Below are positions 45,201-56,349 of a stretch of DNA of 64,000 bases, piece by piece; the first letter of the stretch is position 1, and each line of letters starts with the position of its first letter. Under the pieces are notes generated by a model, which did no database searches, had not been told where the DNA came from, and saw only the letters and a program-made list of their open reading frames with translations. The position numbers were made by a program, and so were the translations under genes. Source of the stretch: Coenobita brevimanus (lineage: Eukaryota; Arthropoda; Malacostraca; Decapoda; Coenobitidae); assembly GCA_032717465.1 (NCBI GenBank), contig CM064671.1, positions 51,927,998 through 51,991,997 of the forward strand. Direction: 5' to 3'.

Positions 45201-46074
45201 CACTTTCACTCATCAACTGCTCACTGTCATATGAGGCACATGATTTATTAGACGGGACAACAATATACGAAATAGAAGTGTCAGGAGCAGGAACTATTTT
45301 AAAATACGCCAGATGTCAACCCCTATTAAACTATAATATAAATACATATTTACAATCAATTACAACCATAACCAACGCAGTAAAAAGCCACATCACTCTG
45401 ACCAGTCTGATCTCACTCATGAGAGCCATCAATTTATCAGTCATAATAAGATCATTACCCAGGATGATGGAATGGGTGAGGGGGAATTCTCCTGCATCGC
45501 AGTAATTTATAAGTGAAGCACAGTCACGATTAAATAGCCAAGAATGCAGGACAGTATGACCGACAGATAACAACGCACCACAGATGTCCATTAATGTCAC
45601 TGTGCAGTGGAAACTGTCTTTCTAAATATGGCAACATGTGTGTCAGAGGAGTACAATCCATCCTCAAGCGTGCCAGTGTTCTTTGTTCCAGGTTACTGGT
45701 ACGATTTGCAGCATCCCCGTCGCCCAGGTATGGCTAAGAAATTTCAATTAGGTCCACTGACCTTTCCACAGGGGACTTACTGCTTTCTTTACGAAGGAGA
45801 GACCTGACCTTACAGCACGAAGAGCATCCCAAGTCTCGTCGAGCATCACAACCAACACTGTAAGTCAGCCTGCTCATTTCTCTAAATATGACTATGACCA
45901 AGCATCCAGGTCAGCGTGAAGGGCTTGTTGAACGAGAGTAATTTATTAATGAGGCGGCACTGGCTCTCATGCGAATCAGTAATGTAAGAAGCAATTGCCT
46001 GAGGAGCTGATTTCGAATCTAAAGATGTGACAGATGAGACATGCCAAGAAGTTTCAGCATAGGATGTAGCTTTT

Positions 46075-46320
46075 TCAAGAGTAAAAGTTTAGAGACAAAC
46101 ACAGATAAAAAATTAGGCAACAGAAACCTGAGGACACACTGAGTCGACCACACACTAACACCACACATTCAGTGGACTTGGAGCCATCGGTGTATAACTG
46201 ATTGGACACCAAATGACGAAAGATGCTGTTGCGGAACAAGTGGTGGACCTCCACCTCCAGTGCCTTAGTCTTCTGTGCTGTGAGCCATGAGACATCAGCT
46301 GTATAGCTTGGTGGCTTCAA
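46075..46320 (-). pseudogene. LINE RNase H domain, N-terminal part
   Basis: KPPSYTADVSWLTAQKTKAL and LVSNQLYTDGSKS: YTDGS is the first catalytic block of RNase H in LINE pol proteins. The rest continues shifted towards 45830. The equivalent in the plus-strand copy is at 56740-57252. Confidence 0.7.
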
Positions 46321-47499
46321 AAGCGCTATATTTTAAAACACCAAGTTGTTACAGTCATTTAGGACCACACCTAGCTCCTGAATCAGCAAGTGAAGGCAAA
46401 CGGCAAGTGGCTGAAGAACCCCCACATCAGATGTTGGTGTTGGCACATGGAGGCACAAGCCACATTGTCCTTACCAATTTTCCTAACAGTGTGTATTCCG
46501 TATATTAGTAGCAGATGGTCTCGGCCAATTCGAAGGAGGGGCATATTCACTTCTAATTCCACTCGAGATATATGTATACACCTTAAGGTTGTAAGACACA
46601 TTCACAAACAGGTATTGTGTAACACATCCAACCTTCTCAATGTGGCATCAGATGCCGACCAATGCACCTGTGACCTTAGATCTAATAAGGAACTTATTCA
46701 CCATTAATAAAGATTTCATGTCAGCTCCTCATGTCGTAACCGCTAGGTACTGAAGAACATTTACTTGTTTATCACAATGAGCAAAAAAATTATTAACATG
46801 AAATTTAAAATTTAATCAATGATCAAAATAGAGGCCCCAAAGCTTTACAGAATTTTGAAAAGTACCACGTGACTATCCAAAGTCAAACGTTAATACTGAA
46901 CGTTATGAGTGGTAAAAATTTCTGCAGCACACTTAGGGATGCAAAACTTAAATTCCCACTACAAGGCCCAATAACAGATGGAGCCAAAGGCTGCCTGAAT
47001 CTGCCCAGCTGCAAATGTTCCATTACAGGAGGAGTGCCATATTACATAATTGTCAGTACAGAATGAGTAGTTAAGATTCCTCAGGATGAGAGCTGATGAC
47101 AGAATATCATTGAATATCATTGATTATAATACTTAACAAAGTGGGACAAAGCACGCTTCCCTGAGACACTTTTTTTTTTTTTTTTTTTTAATATATCCGA
47201 TGTTACGTGACAGGGTAATTTGAAAGAGAAAGTTCTGTTCCTTACAAAATTTGAAATAAAAATAGGCAAATTACCTCTTAAACCATGCACACAGAGCTCC
47301 ATCATTACACCATGTCACATCATATCATACGTTTTATGGCTGTCAAAGAACCCCTCTCATGAACTGTTAATTGCCAAATGCTTCCTTAATGCAATGCCAC
47401 AAATTCATTAAATGATCTAGTGAACTTTTGTATTATGGAAGCCACACTGTCGATCATTGAAGAAATTCGACTCGAAAGCAAAAAGAGGCCTATCATTAC

Positions 47500-47975
47500 C
47501 CCTCCCTGCCCCGGAGGGCTCTAGGACTGGTATCGTTATAATTCGGTTTATTTGTCTGTCTGCCCGTTAACAACTTTATGCAAAAATTACTGGTGCAATT
47601 TTGACTAAAGTTACAGGGATGCTAGGCTATGACTTTCTGATCACCTGATTAAATTCTGGGCCAAATTGAGCGAAGACCTAGGCTGAAGGCCCGCAAAATG
47701 AAAAAAAAAAAAAAAAGTCTTTTTTTCGCTATAACTGCTTTCAGCTTCTTCATATCGACATGAAACAAAAAGCTAAAGGTGCATCTTTCAAGTCTACATC
47801 GTATAACATGCTTCACTACATCATGGGGGTCACCCCCTAGTTAGTGGTAGGGTCAGTGTCAGGTGGGTCAGGCCTAAAATTTCAAATGAGCATAAATTTG
47901 TCAATTTTCACCCAATACTCCAGATTTGTTATGTGACATCTTTGACTAGATATCATGTTGTGTGTATACGTCAGC
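47500..47975. repeat. Interspersed repeat inserted in the LINE
   Basis: Not LINE-coding. It contains GTCTGTCTGCCCGTTAACAA, ATGCAAAAATTACTGGTGCA and GGGGGTCACCCCC, and interrupts the RT between its fingers (47977) and palm (about 47440). The phrase CTGTCTGCCCGTTAGCAACA-TTACGCAAAAACTAC is a widespread invertebrate non-coding repeat theme; a relative is at 61490-61625. Confidence 0.5.
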
Positions 47976-47976
47976 A

Positions 47977-48246
47977 CTAAAATGACTGCAGGGGATGGGT
48001 TTGCTGTGCCTTGGCACCTCTTCTTGTTAAACATTCATTCCATGACCTTAAACAGAGTAGACATGAAGTCAACATAACAGAATGAAATAAAGTGGAACTC
48101 ATATGACGACTAGCCTGCTTGGGTATCAGTAATATGTGCGCCATGTGCCATGAGCTGGGGAACGTTTGAGATGACCAAAGCTCATCGTACATTGTTAACA
48201 GCATGTTGTCTTGATCCAGAAGCTGGAACATTCCGTATGTGATCAT
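47977..48246 (-). pseudogene. LINE RT N-terminal (fingers) fragment
   Basis: ITYGMFQLLDQDNMLLTMYD, ELWSSQTFPSSWHMAHILLI and PKQASRHM match the RT fingers block (GPDGI...L...N.IW....P..W..A...PI.K). The frame then decays. Confidence 0.75.
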
Positions 48247-48811
48247 ATCTTATCCAGGACTGGTGTCTTCAGGATTTTAAGGCAAGAAGAAGTTCATCTG
48301 CCATAAACTCTGGTTGTATGGGAAGTCTGTATCTTCTGTGGCAAAGTATAATACTCATAGCTCAGCCATGACTTTATGATACTGAAAATGCTGGTCATAA
48401 TTAGCTGAGCTACATATATAAGAAAAGCTCCTGGTGAGGATGTTAGGTACTTGCAGTGGATCGTCGCAAATTTTATTATCCGCCTGCAAAGTGGTCATTG
48501 GGATGTAATAACTTTTATTATTTAATATTTTAGTAGTGGACCACAAATATCCGGGTGGAGTAAAATGATTCACTGCAGACCCAAAAGACCTATGGGAGAC
48601 ACGGTTAGACTTTTTTATTATTCCTCATGCCTCAGCCCTTGCTTGCTTGTATGCAATACAGTTATCTTCAGTTGACTGGCTCTCAAAAATGCTGTATCTC
48701 CTATGCTCTTTCCTTAATGCTTGTCAGCATTCCAGTGTCCACGAATGAGTTCTATGCTGGAAAAGTGTTACAAATTTACGCCTCAGCCGCGTATAAGATG
48801 GAGTTGGTTAA

Positions 48812-49584
48812 CCCGCTGCCTCCCAGCCGATTTTTCACCAATGCCCTCCCCCCCAATCCCGGCAGATTTTCAAAAAGTTTTTTTTTTTTTTTGCTCAAAA
48901 CTCCGCTTTTTATGAGAAACATCGGAAAATACCCCCACCAAAAAAAGTGCTCACCTGAGCATATAAGTGAGTTATACAGGTGTCCCTTTGAACACCTGGT
49001 ACCATCTTCTCTGGAGCTGTGCTGCTCCTGTCACGTTTTCTATGGTAGCAGTAACTATTGCAAACCGCTTAGAATAGGTAGATATTTGTTCTTATGGTAT
49101 GAATTTATATGTAGTATGAGAAAATACTGGTTTTCACACAAAAACATAGGTGAAATAAGTGTTGTTTCACTCACACAACACATCAACATACTGCTCCTAC
49201 CTTGACGACATTACCTCTGCATCACTTCTGCTCATTTCTTCCTCTGGTGCCACGTAATCTTTGTCCTCCACATCGTCATCGATTGGGGAATCACTCTCGC
49301 TTTTGAATTTCGTCATCGGAGAGACCGTGAAGCGACATGTCTTTACTGGGCAGGTCACTGCTAACAAGTGAGTTGCCAAAACAATGACTTGCGGGGTTAG
49401 GGGGTTCATGACGGGTCAGGCAGTATCACCGTCATCTCCCACATATGCCTACCAAAAATCACCTGCGAAACTTGTACAATGTGCAAATGATGGACCTCAC
49501 AATTGCAAAACGTTCTGGTACATCATTGTGTCTCGGCGTGAAAAATAATTGTGACGTACCCATAAGTCGACGGTATGCGGCAGG
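48812..49584. mobile_element. piggyBac-type non-autonomous element, TTAA-flanked
   Basis: 773 bp between TTAA at 48808-48811 and TTAA at 49585-49588. The ends are CCCGCTGCCTCCC and, reverse-complemented, CCTGCCGCATACC: imperfect terminal inverted repeats starting CC as in piggyBac. It is inserted in the minus-strand LINE between EN and RT. The minus strand retains a short acidic reading frame (49197-49409) like the start of a piggyBac transposase, so it is probably an internally deleted autonomous element. Confidence 0.72.
49197..49409 (-). pseudogene. piggyBac transposase N-terminal remnant
   Basis: 70 codons, with SDSPIDDDVEDKDYVAPEEE followed by MSRSDAEV. piggyBac transposases begin with such Ser/Asp/Glu-rich tracts. 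No catalytic domain follows; the frame runs to near the element end. Confidence 0.5.
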
Positions 49585-49631
49585 TTAAATTTGGGAATGT
49601 TACATCTATGGACACCCCAAATATATTTAAA

Positions 49632-50123
49632 TCAGCGATCCTTGAGAAGGATCCCAGTTCTGTCTTTTAAGTTAAACTTTGGAGGTGGAGGGTTTGAAAT
49701 AATGCCGTGTGTTAAAGAAAGGCAAATGGATATATTACTTCCCATGTAGTTATCATAAGAATCCCAGGAGAAATCTTCATGTATACCTGGGGAGGCCAGA
49801 AGCAAGTCAATGATTGAAACGTTTCCAGTACGATCACCTACACGAGTTGCTCTACCATCATTCAGAAGACAGAGGCTGGATTGCAGTATTAGGTCCGCTA
49901 CATGCTCTCCATGACCGCCGATACTCAAGCTACTGCATTGATTGTGATGGCTGTTAAAGCTGACCAACATCAACTTATTTCGTGGAAGGTGGTCAAAATG
50001 TGAAATTAAAACATTACTATCTATGAGGCCACATGGAGGACAGTAAAGAGAGCAAATAGATGGAAATGTGTTGTTAAACTCTACTCCACACATGACAGCT
50101 TCCCAAGAGGAATTTAGAAGCAA
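49632..50123 (-). pseudogene. LINE endonuclease fragment
   Basis: 163 codons: FPSICSLYCPPCGLIDSN, FDHLPRNKLMLVSFNSHHNQ (GDFNAHH-like, catalytic Asp replaced), GGHGEHVADLILQSSLCLLN and VSIIDLLLASPGIHEDFSW (SxIDLxLxSP block). It matches the order of APE-type LINE endonucleases. GDFN reading as VSFN indicates loss of activity. Confidence 0.78.
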
Positions 50124-51279
50124 ATCAGTTTGCAGGTGTGATTTGTCTATACATCTGGAAACTCAGTGGTAATCATATTTTCTATACAAGTGGTAGTGTT
50201 TGAACTGTGGAGGCTCAGGGCAATCCACCTAGCACGTCTTCTGTAAGTAAATAGTGTCTGACATGTCCATAGAGTGGAAGATTGCTGTATTGTGTAATTT
50301 ATTCTCAAGACTCCTACATTTTCACTTTGACACAGTGAATACGATGGTTTAAGATTTAGGGGATCCAGTGTGCCTAGTATTAGTATGCCATCTGCTAACA
50401 GGCGAGCACTACCAGGGGACTTATCACGGTGCTTGCTGATGGAAACCTCCAGATTGTTTTTAGTGACAAGATCCCCAGACTTTACAAAATTCTGTCAAAT
50501 TTTTAGGCTTGCATACTGATCAGAGATTGAGCTTAAACATCTTGTTAACAGCTGAATCACTCATGATAAATCGATAAATTTCCTTAACCCCTTAACCGCG
50601 GGGCGTCACTTTCGTGACGCTTGGGAGCAAGGGATCATACCGCGGGGCGTCGCTTTTGTGATTCTGCGTTATTTTGAATTCACCCGGGCTTCCAAGTGGG
50701 GGCTTGTATCATCTATCAGTACTGCCAATGTCCAACACTAGTCAGCACTCCTAATCTCATCTGTACTCCCATCCATTGTTGACAATTTAGCCATTTCTCC
50801 CTGTTCTTGACTCCCCTCCCTACCCCCCATCCATTACCCTATCCTCTCGCCTGCCCGGCCGTGCTATGCTAAGTAAATCTTCCCTGGAATTTTTCACTGA
50901 CTTCATCCATTGAAATAAGCCCTATGCCCTATTCTTATACCAAATAATATATACAAGAAAGAAATAAGGTAAGTGAGAGTGCCATACACCTGGAATTGGC
51001 TAATTATCACCTGACAACACCTCACGTGCACTCGTTCGCTAATTTTCGCTGTTTTTTTCCCCTTGAAATATGCCGTATAATCTATTTTCGTAATAAATAT
51101 ACATATAAGGAGGGAAGGGAGAAGCCTAAGTGATATTTACATTCACCTGGAACTACCTAATTTATAATGTATTGTCTAGATTTCCTGCCAATGATTTCAG
51201 TGAAATACATAGCTGTTTCAAGAGCTACGTTGGGAGTACTGAATATCCCCTAAATAGGCCTCTACCCCGGCCGTCCCTT

Positions 51280-51790
51280 ATCAGTTCTCTCTCATCTTCC
51301 GAAGAGGAGGTACAGTCGCCAAACTTTCCACCTGGGCCACCTAGACGCGAGAGGTGGGTAACGGGTGCTGGCAACAGTGTATCTGTTTGTTCGTATTTAC
51401 AGTCGTGGGCATAAATAATCATCTATCATCCTGTACGCCGTGCCTCAGACTGTCTCCTTTCTGCGAGGCAAGTCACACTGGAGTAAGAGGGGCTGAGAGG
51501 GAGGGGCCAGAGAGAGAAGGGAAGGTGGGTGGGGGAGCGAGCAATGGTGCTGGGGTGGAGAGAGGGACGGGAGAGAGGGAAGGGAGGAGAGGGAGAATGA
51601 AATGCTAAGTTGTGGCCACATAGTTTCTCTTTTCTTTCATTCAGAGCATCATATAAAGGAGTTACTATTCGGTAGATAAAGCTGCATTACACCTTGTATA
51701 GCGGCGTCAGATAACAAGCTTTAGATAGGTGGTGATGTCAAGGACTGGCTTGTCATAGAAATATACTGACGTGACATCAAACATTTGTGC
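51280..51790 (+). repeat. Long inverted repeat, left arm
   Basis: Reverse-complementary to 52960-53385 over several blocks: GAGTTACTATTCGGTAGATA, CGGCGTCAGATAAC, GGTGGTGATGTCAAGGACTG, and the outer AGTAAGAGGGGCTGAGAGG. The outermost 110 bp instead pair with 55200-55300 (CGCCAAACTTTCCACCTGGG, CGCGAGAGGTGGG). Low-complexity GGGAGAG runs at 51490-51600. Non-coding. Confidence 0.8.
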
Positions 51791-52192
51791 AGAGCCAGAT
51801 ATTTGTGTTTATCCGTGTATTTTGACTTCAGACGCAGAATGGAATCTGGATGACTTTGACTTCCGTAATGTTTGTGTAAGAAACGTCCTCTACCCTTACA
51901 TGTAATTAATTTTTGGAACTAAATAATATATGCAACCTTTGAGATGGCTGTGTCCACAGTAAATATGATCTCTCTCGCGCTATACTGTACACTCCCTCTA
52001 TACAGTCACCATCATGATAATTCAATAATTATTTAATGACATCTCTATATGAAAAGGCTTTTTAAAATAATTGCGCATAAAGGGTAAATAAATCTGATGT
52101 CTGTGCTCATTGGTGGATATGGTAACGGTATCGCTCATAATCTATAAGAGGGAAAATGAAAAAAAATCTTACCCAAACTGCCAGAATATATC

Positions 52193-52374
52193 AATGTCAG
52201 TGTCTACCGACACTGGTCAAGCCAGTGGCCTCATGCCACCTCACGCAGGCGTCGCGGCACAAGGGAAACAATGTTGATGATGGTTTGCTGGTAACGTTTG
52301 AACAGCTCCCACTCGTCTTTGGTGAGCTGGAGGAGGCGGGCCCGTATCCCCTCGTTCTCTGGCTTCCACGCATA
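52193..52374 (-). other. Unrecognised open minus-strand segment next to a MITE
   Basis: Read from 52374 the minus strand gives AWKPENEGIRARLLQLTKDE and WELFKRYQQTIINIVSLVPR before a TGA: amphipathic, charged and protein-like. A second frame is also open, so this is weak. It is interrupted upstream by the transposon at 52375; beyond it, 52880-52930 continues open (EILSAQIVNVW). Possibly an exon or gene fragment captured in the repeat block. No family recognised. Confidence 0.25.
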
Positions 52375-52427
52375 AGGTGACCAGATTTATTGGAGCTAAA
52401 AGCGGGACAATGTCACGTGTGTGTGTG

Positions 52428-52464
<37 letters not shown>

Positions 52465-52877
52465 CGACGGCTGCTACGCAACACCTTACCCTCGGGCAGC
52501 AACGCCTCACCCTCCGGCTGCTAATCAAACACTAACGTCTCAAACGAACTCCAGTAACTGAGTAACCAATATACAGTACAGTACGGTGAATTGGCCCACC
52601 AAAGTTACCAGTTAGTATTATAAATTTTATATTAACAATTTGGTATTTCACTTGGTTTGGATTATGCATAATTATACTAATTCGTCATAATTTCATAAAA
52701 GGTCATATTATATCTAATGTAATATTAATTTTCTTAAAGCGGGACATTTTACATAATTTGCCCCAGAAGCAGGACATTTTGGTCACAATTAAAAAAGCGG
52801 GACAGAGGTAAAAAAAAAAAAAAAAAAAAAAAAAGCAGGACCGTCCAGCCTTTATAAAAGCGGGACTCTGGTCGCCT
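52375..52877. mobile_element. TA-flanked MITE with GGTGACCAG termini
   Basis: The left end is AGGTGACCAGATTTATTGG; the right end reverse-complemented is AGGCGACCAGAGTCCCGC. Both continue into AAAGCGGGAC motifs. TA lies on each side (52373-52374, 52878-52879). The interior holds GA (52430-52462) and poly(A) (52811-52834) tracts and repeated AAGCGGGACA words. The 503-bp size and the TA duplication fit a non-autonomous DNA transposon; superfamily undecided. Confidence 0.75.
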
Positions 52878-52959
52878 TATCCACACGTTGACAATCTGGG
52901 CCGACAAAATCTCGATGGCTTTACACTAATATTTGATCTGTCACGTCAGCATACTTCTC

Positions 52960-53385
52960 TCAAGAGCCAGTTCTTGACATCACCACCCATCTAAAGTTTA
53001 TCTGACGCCGCTATACAAGGTGTATTGCAACTTTATCTACCGAATAGTAACTCCTTTCTATGATGCCCTGAATGAAAGAAAATAGACAAATTATGTGGCC
53101 ACAACTTCGCATACCACTCTCCCTCCCCTACCTACCCTCCCTCCCCTCCCTCGCTCCTCCTAAGCACCATCACTCGTCCACCCACCCACCTTCCTTTCTC
53201 TCTTTGGCTCCTCCCTCTCAGCCCCTCTTACTCCAGTGTAAGTTGCTACGCGTAAGGTAGCCAGCCTGAGGGCCGGAGTACACAATGATAGGTGATTACT
53301 TATGGCCACGACTGTACATGCTTGATGAAAGTTCGGATCATCAACTCTCGTCTTCCGTAGGGAACCTCAGTCAGAGTTCATCTCA
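52960..53385 (-). repeat. Long inverted repeat, right arm
   Basis: Pairs with 51400-51780 (see left arm). Its distal part (GATGAAAGTTCGGATCATCA, GAACCTCAGTCAGAGTTCAT) is reverse-complementary to 55137-55208. Pyrimidine-rich CTCCCTCCCCT runs at 53110-53230 mirror the purine runs of the left arm. Confidence 0.8.
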
Positions 53386-53650
53386 GTATTTAGTCGACAA
53401 TTTTTAGCCGATAGAATTTCAAAGGAACTTCTTGAAAGTATTGGATAATGCGAGTATTGATAATAGTAATTAAAATAATCTGAAAGATCGCATCTTTACA
53501 TATATTACATATTTAAAAACGTATTCTTTTTCATTATTAGATGATAAACCGATGGCTCATTACTTAATCATTACTTGGATCACTGTGTTTGCAATGCAAA
53601 CACGGCAATTGTTTTAATAGTCGATATATATTAAATATGTGAAATAGTAC

Positions 53651-53876
53651 TGTGGGTGACGTGGTAGTTAACGCTTCCGCCAGTCGATCCGTGTGACGTG
53701 GTTCCACCCTCGTCAGAAGAGATGGGTTTCTCCTAATAAACACCAGGCCTTTATCTTATGACCTGGGTCTTAGTAGCAGCCAGTCAGCAACCAACATCAC
53801 ATATCCTCGCACCCCGGGCCTCGGTGACGGGCACTAAAGAACCTAGGTTCGTGGGATTTAAAAAAAAAAAAAAAAT
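53651..53876 (+). mobile_element. Possible SINE with poly(A) tail
   Basis: GGGTGACGTGGTAGTTAACG (A-box-like) and, 45 bp on, GTGGTTCCACCCTCG (B-box-like) are followed by a body and a 16-A tail at 53861-53876. This layout fits a tRNA-derived SINE of a different family from 26209-27289, but the boxes are imperfect. Confidence 0.42.
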
Positions 53877-54814
53877 CAGTGTTCCAGCCTGCAATGATAA
53901 TTTCATGTTCGTTATGTTGCATTTACCAATCACATAAGTAATATCACAGGCAATGGTGATTATAATGTCCCAACAATTCATGAATCAGTGGCAATTGTGC
54001 TTAAAATGACTGGATGCTTTTGCATACTGTGATGTACCGGTGGAGTCTTCATCTTGCAATAATGTGAGATAATGTTGTTCGGTGAATAATCGATGAGCGT
54101 ATAAATGTGTGACCTCACACAAAAGCGGCACCGCTCAAAATCAATGTTCCTTGTAATGTGTAATTCAGCCATTCGTTAGATGAATGAAGTATAAAGGTAT
54201 GCTGTAATGACCTAGTCATATGAAATTTGTTACGGTAAGTCATTATCACTGCTGATAATATAATAGCCACATTCGACAACAGTGCGCATAAACTATTTGC
54301 CCGTTGAGGTGACGGTATTTTAACCTCCTACCTCTTCGTGGTGCACCACAGAACACATAAAAACATCCACCTGAAGTACTGCCAACGGGGAAATAAGCAA
54401 CCGTTAACAGTGTGTAAACATCATCCTAATGTTTATCGGTCAGTGTCATTCATGATGTGAATATGGCAGGTAATCTTACTTGTAATTAGACGTAGATATC
54501 AGGTAAATGCATTCCTCTTCAACCTATACTGATAATGGTATCAAGTGATAACCCGTATGAAATAGAATTACTGATATCAAGAGAGAGTGAGGGAAAGACT
54601 CAGAGCAATTCCGGTATATAGTGCATTGACATGTTATGGTAGCAATGTAAAAACAACACAGAAAATAAAATGTTTAGTATTGTTAAGAATGCTAATGGAT
54701 CTCAGAAACTAGTTCGGCAATTATTATCACTGGCGGTATGCATAACGTAACCTCCCTCCACCCCACCCGTCCGGCGCCTGCCCTGGCCCTCACTATGCAA
54801 AGCCCCCCCCCCCC

Positions 54815-55085
54815 TTAAGCAGCTCTCCCACCGGCTCGACCAGTTGCAGGAAACATGTCGCATGGAATTGTTGCGTGTCACGGGTTGCACGGACCAAGGC
54901 CAAATAAGTATAGTATAATATATATTATTATATATGAGTCTATATTTACATCATAATATTATATATATTACCTTATAAAATTAATATAGTCATATATATT
55001 TGGCCTTGGTCAGCGCGACCTGTGGCACACAATTCTCGGTGAGACCAGTTTCATGCAACTGGCAGAGCCGATGGGAGAGCCGCGT
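54815..55085. repeat. Palindrome with AT-rich centre
   Basis: CTCTCCCACCGGCTCGACCA...GGACCAAGGCCAAATA (54821-54906) is the near reverse complement of TATTTGGCCTTGGTC...CTGGCAGAGCCGATGGGAGAG (54997-55079). The centre is about 80 bp of TATA-like DNA. Arms of about 90 bp with about 80% identity by eye. It looks like a hairpin-forming MITE. Confidence 0.75.
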
Positions 55086-55136
55086 TACTCCTGAGACATT
55101 TTTCTCCCCGCCCGACTCCGTACCCAGCCATCTATT

Positions 55137-55300
55137 GAATGAACTCTGCCTGAGGTTCACTACGGACGAAGAGAGTTGATGATTCGAACTTTCGTCGAGC
55201 ATGTGTACACACGAACAAAGAGAGACACTGTTGCCAGCAACCGTGACCCACCTCTCGCGTCTGGGTGGCCCAGGTGGAAAGTTTGGCGACTGTGCGTCTG
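55137..55300 (-). repeat. Third copy of the 51.3/53.3-kb repeat family
   Basis: Matches 53313-53383 inverted at its left part and 51290-51380 inverted at its right part (GTGACCCACCTCTCGCGTCT, GGCCCAGGTGGAAAGTTTGG). So the three segments share one ancestral repeat, here uninterrupted. Downstream, 55300-56075 is AT-rich with many GTAAAT/GTGAAAGT words and no gene. Confidence 0.7.
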
Positions 55301-56349
55301 TTCCTCTTGCTGACTTCAGGGCCTTTTTCACCCCCATGCAAAGGGCCCTGTGACCTTTAGCCCCTACTAAACCTCGTGTGGAAAGAGGTAAAGGGCTGAC
55401 AATTGATAAAAGAGTGACTACGATCTTTCTATTGAGTAAAACAGTGCAGGTGGAATTGTAAATAATGTGTAAATAATGTGTAAACAGCAAGTGAAAGTAA
55501 TGAATGTAAATATACGTGAACAATGGAAAATAGTTTTATAAGTTACTTCAAGTGACAGTGCACAACACAGTGTAAATAAAATAGAAATGTAAATAACGTA
55601 AATAAAATAGAGAACGTAAATAGAAATGTAAATGAGTAGTATTATAAGAATACGAGTATATACCCTAGGAGTAATGAAAGTGAAAGTTTCACTCTAGCAT
55701 GTCTGAATACTATGAGTTATGAAAGTGAAGATGAAAGTGACATTCACTCTCAATGCTAGTATACAGGACGAGAAAGTGAATGCTACGTATTTTACTGAAA
55801 GAAATTGAATCCCTACAGTGACAATAAACTAATACTACTGAAGGAAACTTATGGATAAAGACTAGATATATATAAGTGTTATATAGTAATAGAAATATAA
55901 AGTGCGAGGGGTTTTATGAATAATAAATGACAGAGTACCAAGAGCGAACTAGCGCAAGTGCGGCGGTCAGACGCGCTCATAATTTTCATTGCTTTCACAG
56001 TGGTTTTTTTTTGGAGTATGGATCCCAAACTACTTGAAAATCATAGAGTAGTGTTTATAGTGTTAATATCTGGCTGTGGTAATCATATTACGGGTTGTCG
56101 GGAAGTGTAAAGTGGAGACTTCGTTACCCAACTTCAGTGGTCTCCACAAGTCCTACGGTAACAGTCGAAGGCTCAACAAACATTCCAGGAGAAAGCTGAA
56201 GGTATGTGCCATAAGCATATGTAATTTTAATATTCTAGGACTAATAACTGATTTTTGGCAAATATTTTTTGAGAGTCTGTCGGAGCCCGAATAACCCCGC
56301 GGCACACGCAAAACATCGGTAAACATGCCCGCGATGTAGGGGTTAAGTA

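Larger units (their letters stand above)
45200..50583 (-). mobile_element. LINE with RNase H (I/jockey-like), split by two insertions
   Basis: Minus strand. From the 5' side: ORF1-like remnant (50160-50580; NNLEVSISKHRDKSPGSARL, LRINYT), endonuclease (49632-50123), linker, RT start (47977-48246), RT palm (46990-47440), RNase H (about 45830-46320) and a C-terminal Cys block (45331-45600). It is interrupted by a piggyBac-type MITE (48812-49584) and by another repeat (47500-47975). A second copy of this family's 3' half is at 56350-57760 on plus. All reading frames are broken. Confidence 0.8.
50588..56342. mobile_element. Candidate large TTAA-flanked (piggyBac-like) block
   Basis: TTAA at 50584-50587 and 56343-56346 enclose 5.76 kb whose ends are CCCCTTAACCGCGGGGC and, reverse-complemented, CCCCTACATCGCGGGCA: the same first five bases and a shared CGCGGG. 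The left end also has a perfect stem-loop (GCGTCACTTTCGTGACGC, 50603-50620) and a second CCGCGGGGCGTC at about 50640. No transposase is recognisable inside; the content is inverted repeats, a MITE and a SINE-like unit. The LINE sequences on the two outer sides are in opposite orientation, so an insertion into one LINE is not demonstrated. Confidence 0.4.

Noticed and set aside
54990..55523. 177-codon frame containing SPNFPPGPPRRERW, also seen at 51.3 kb
   Set aside because: The shared peptide follows from a shared non-coding repeat present in both orientations; the flanks are unrelated and no family is recognised.
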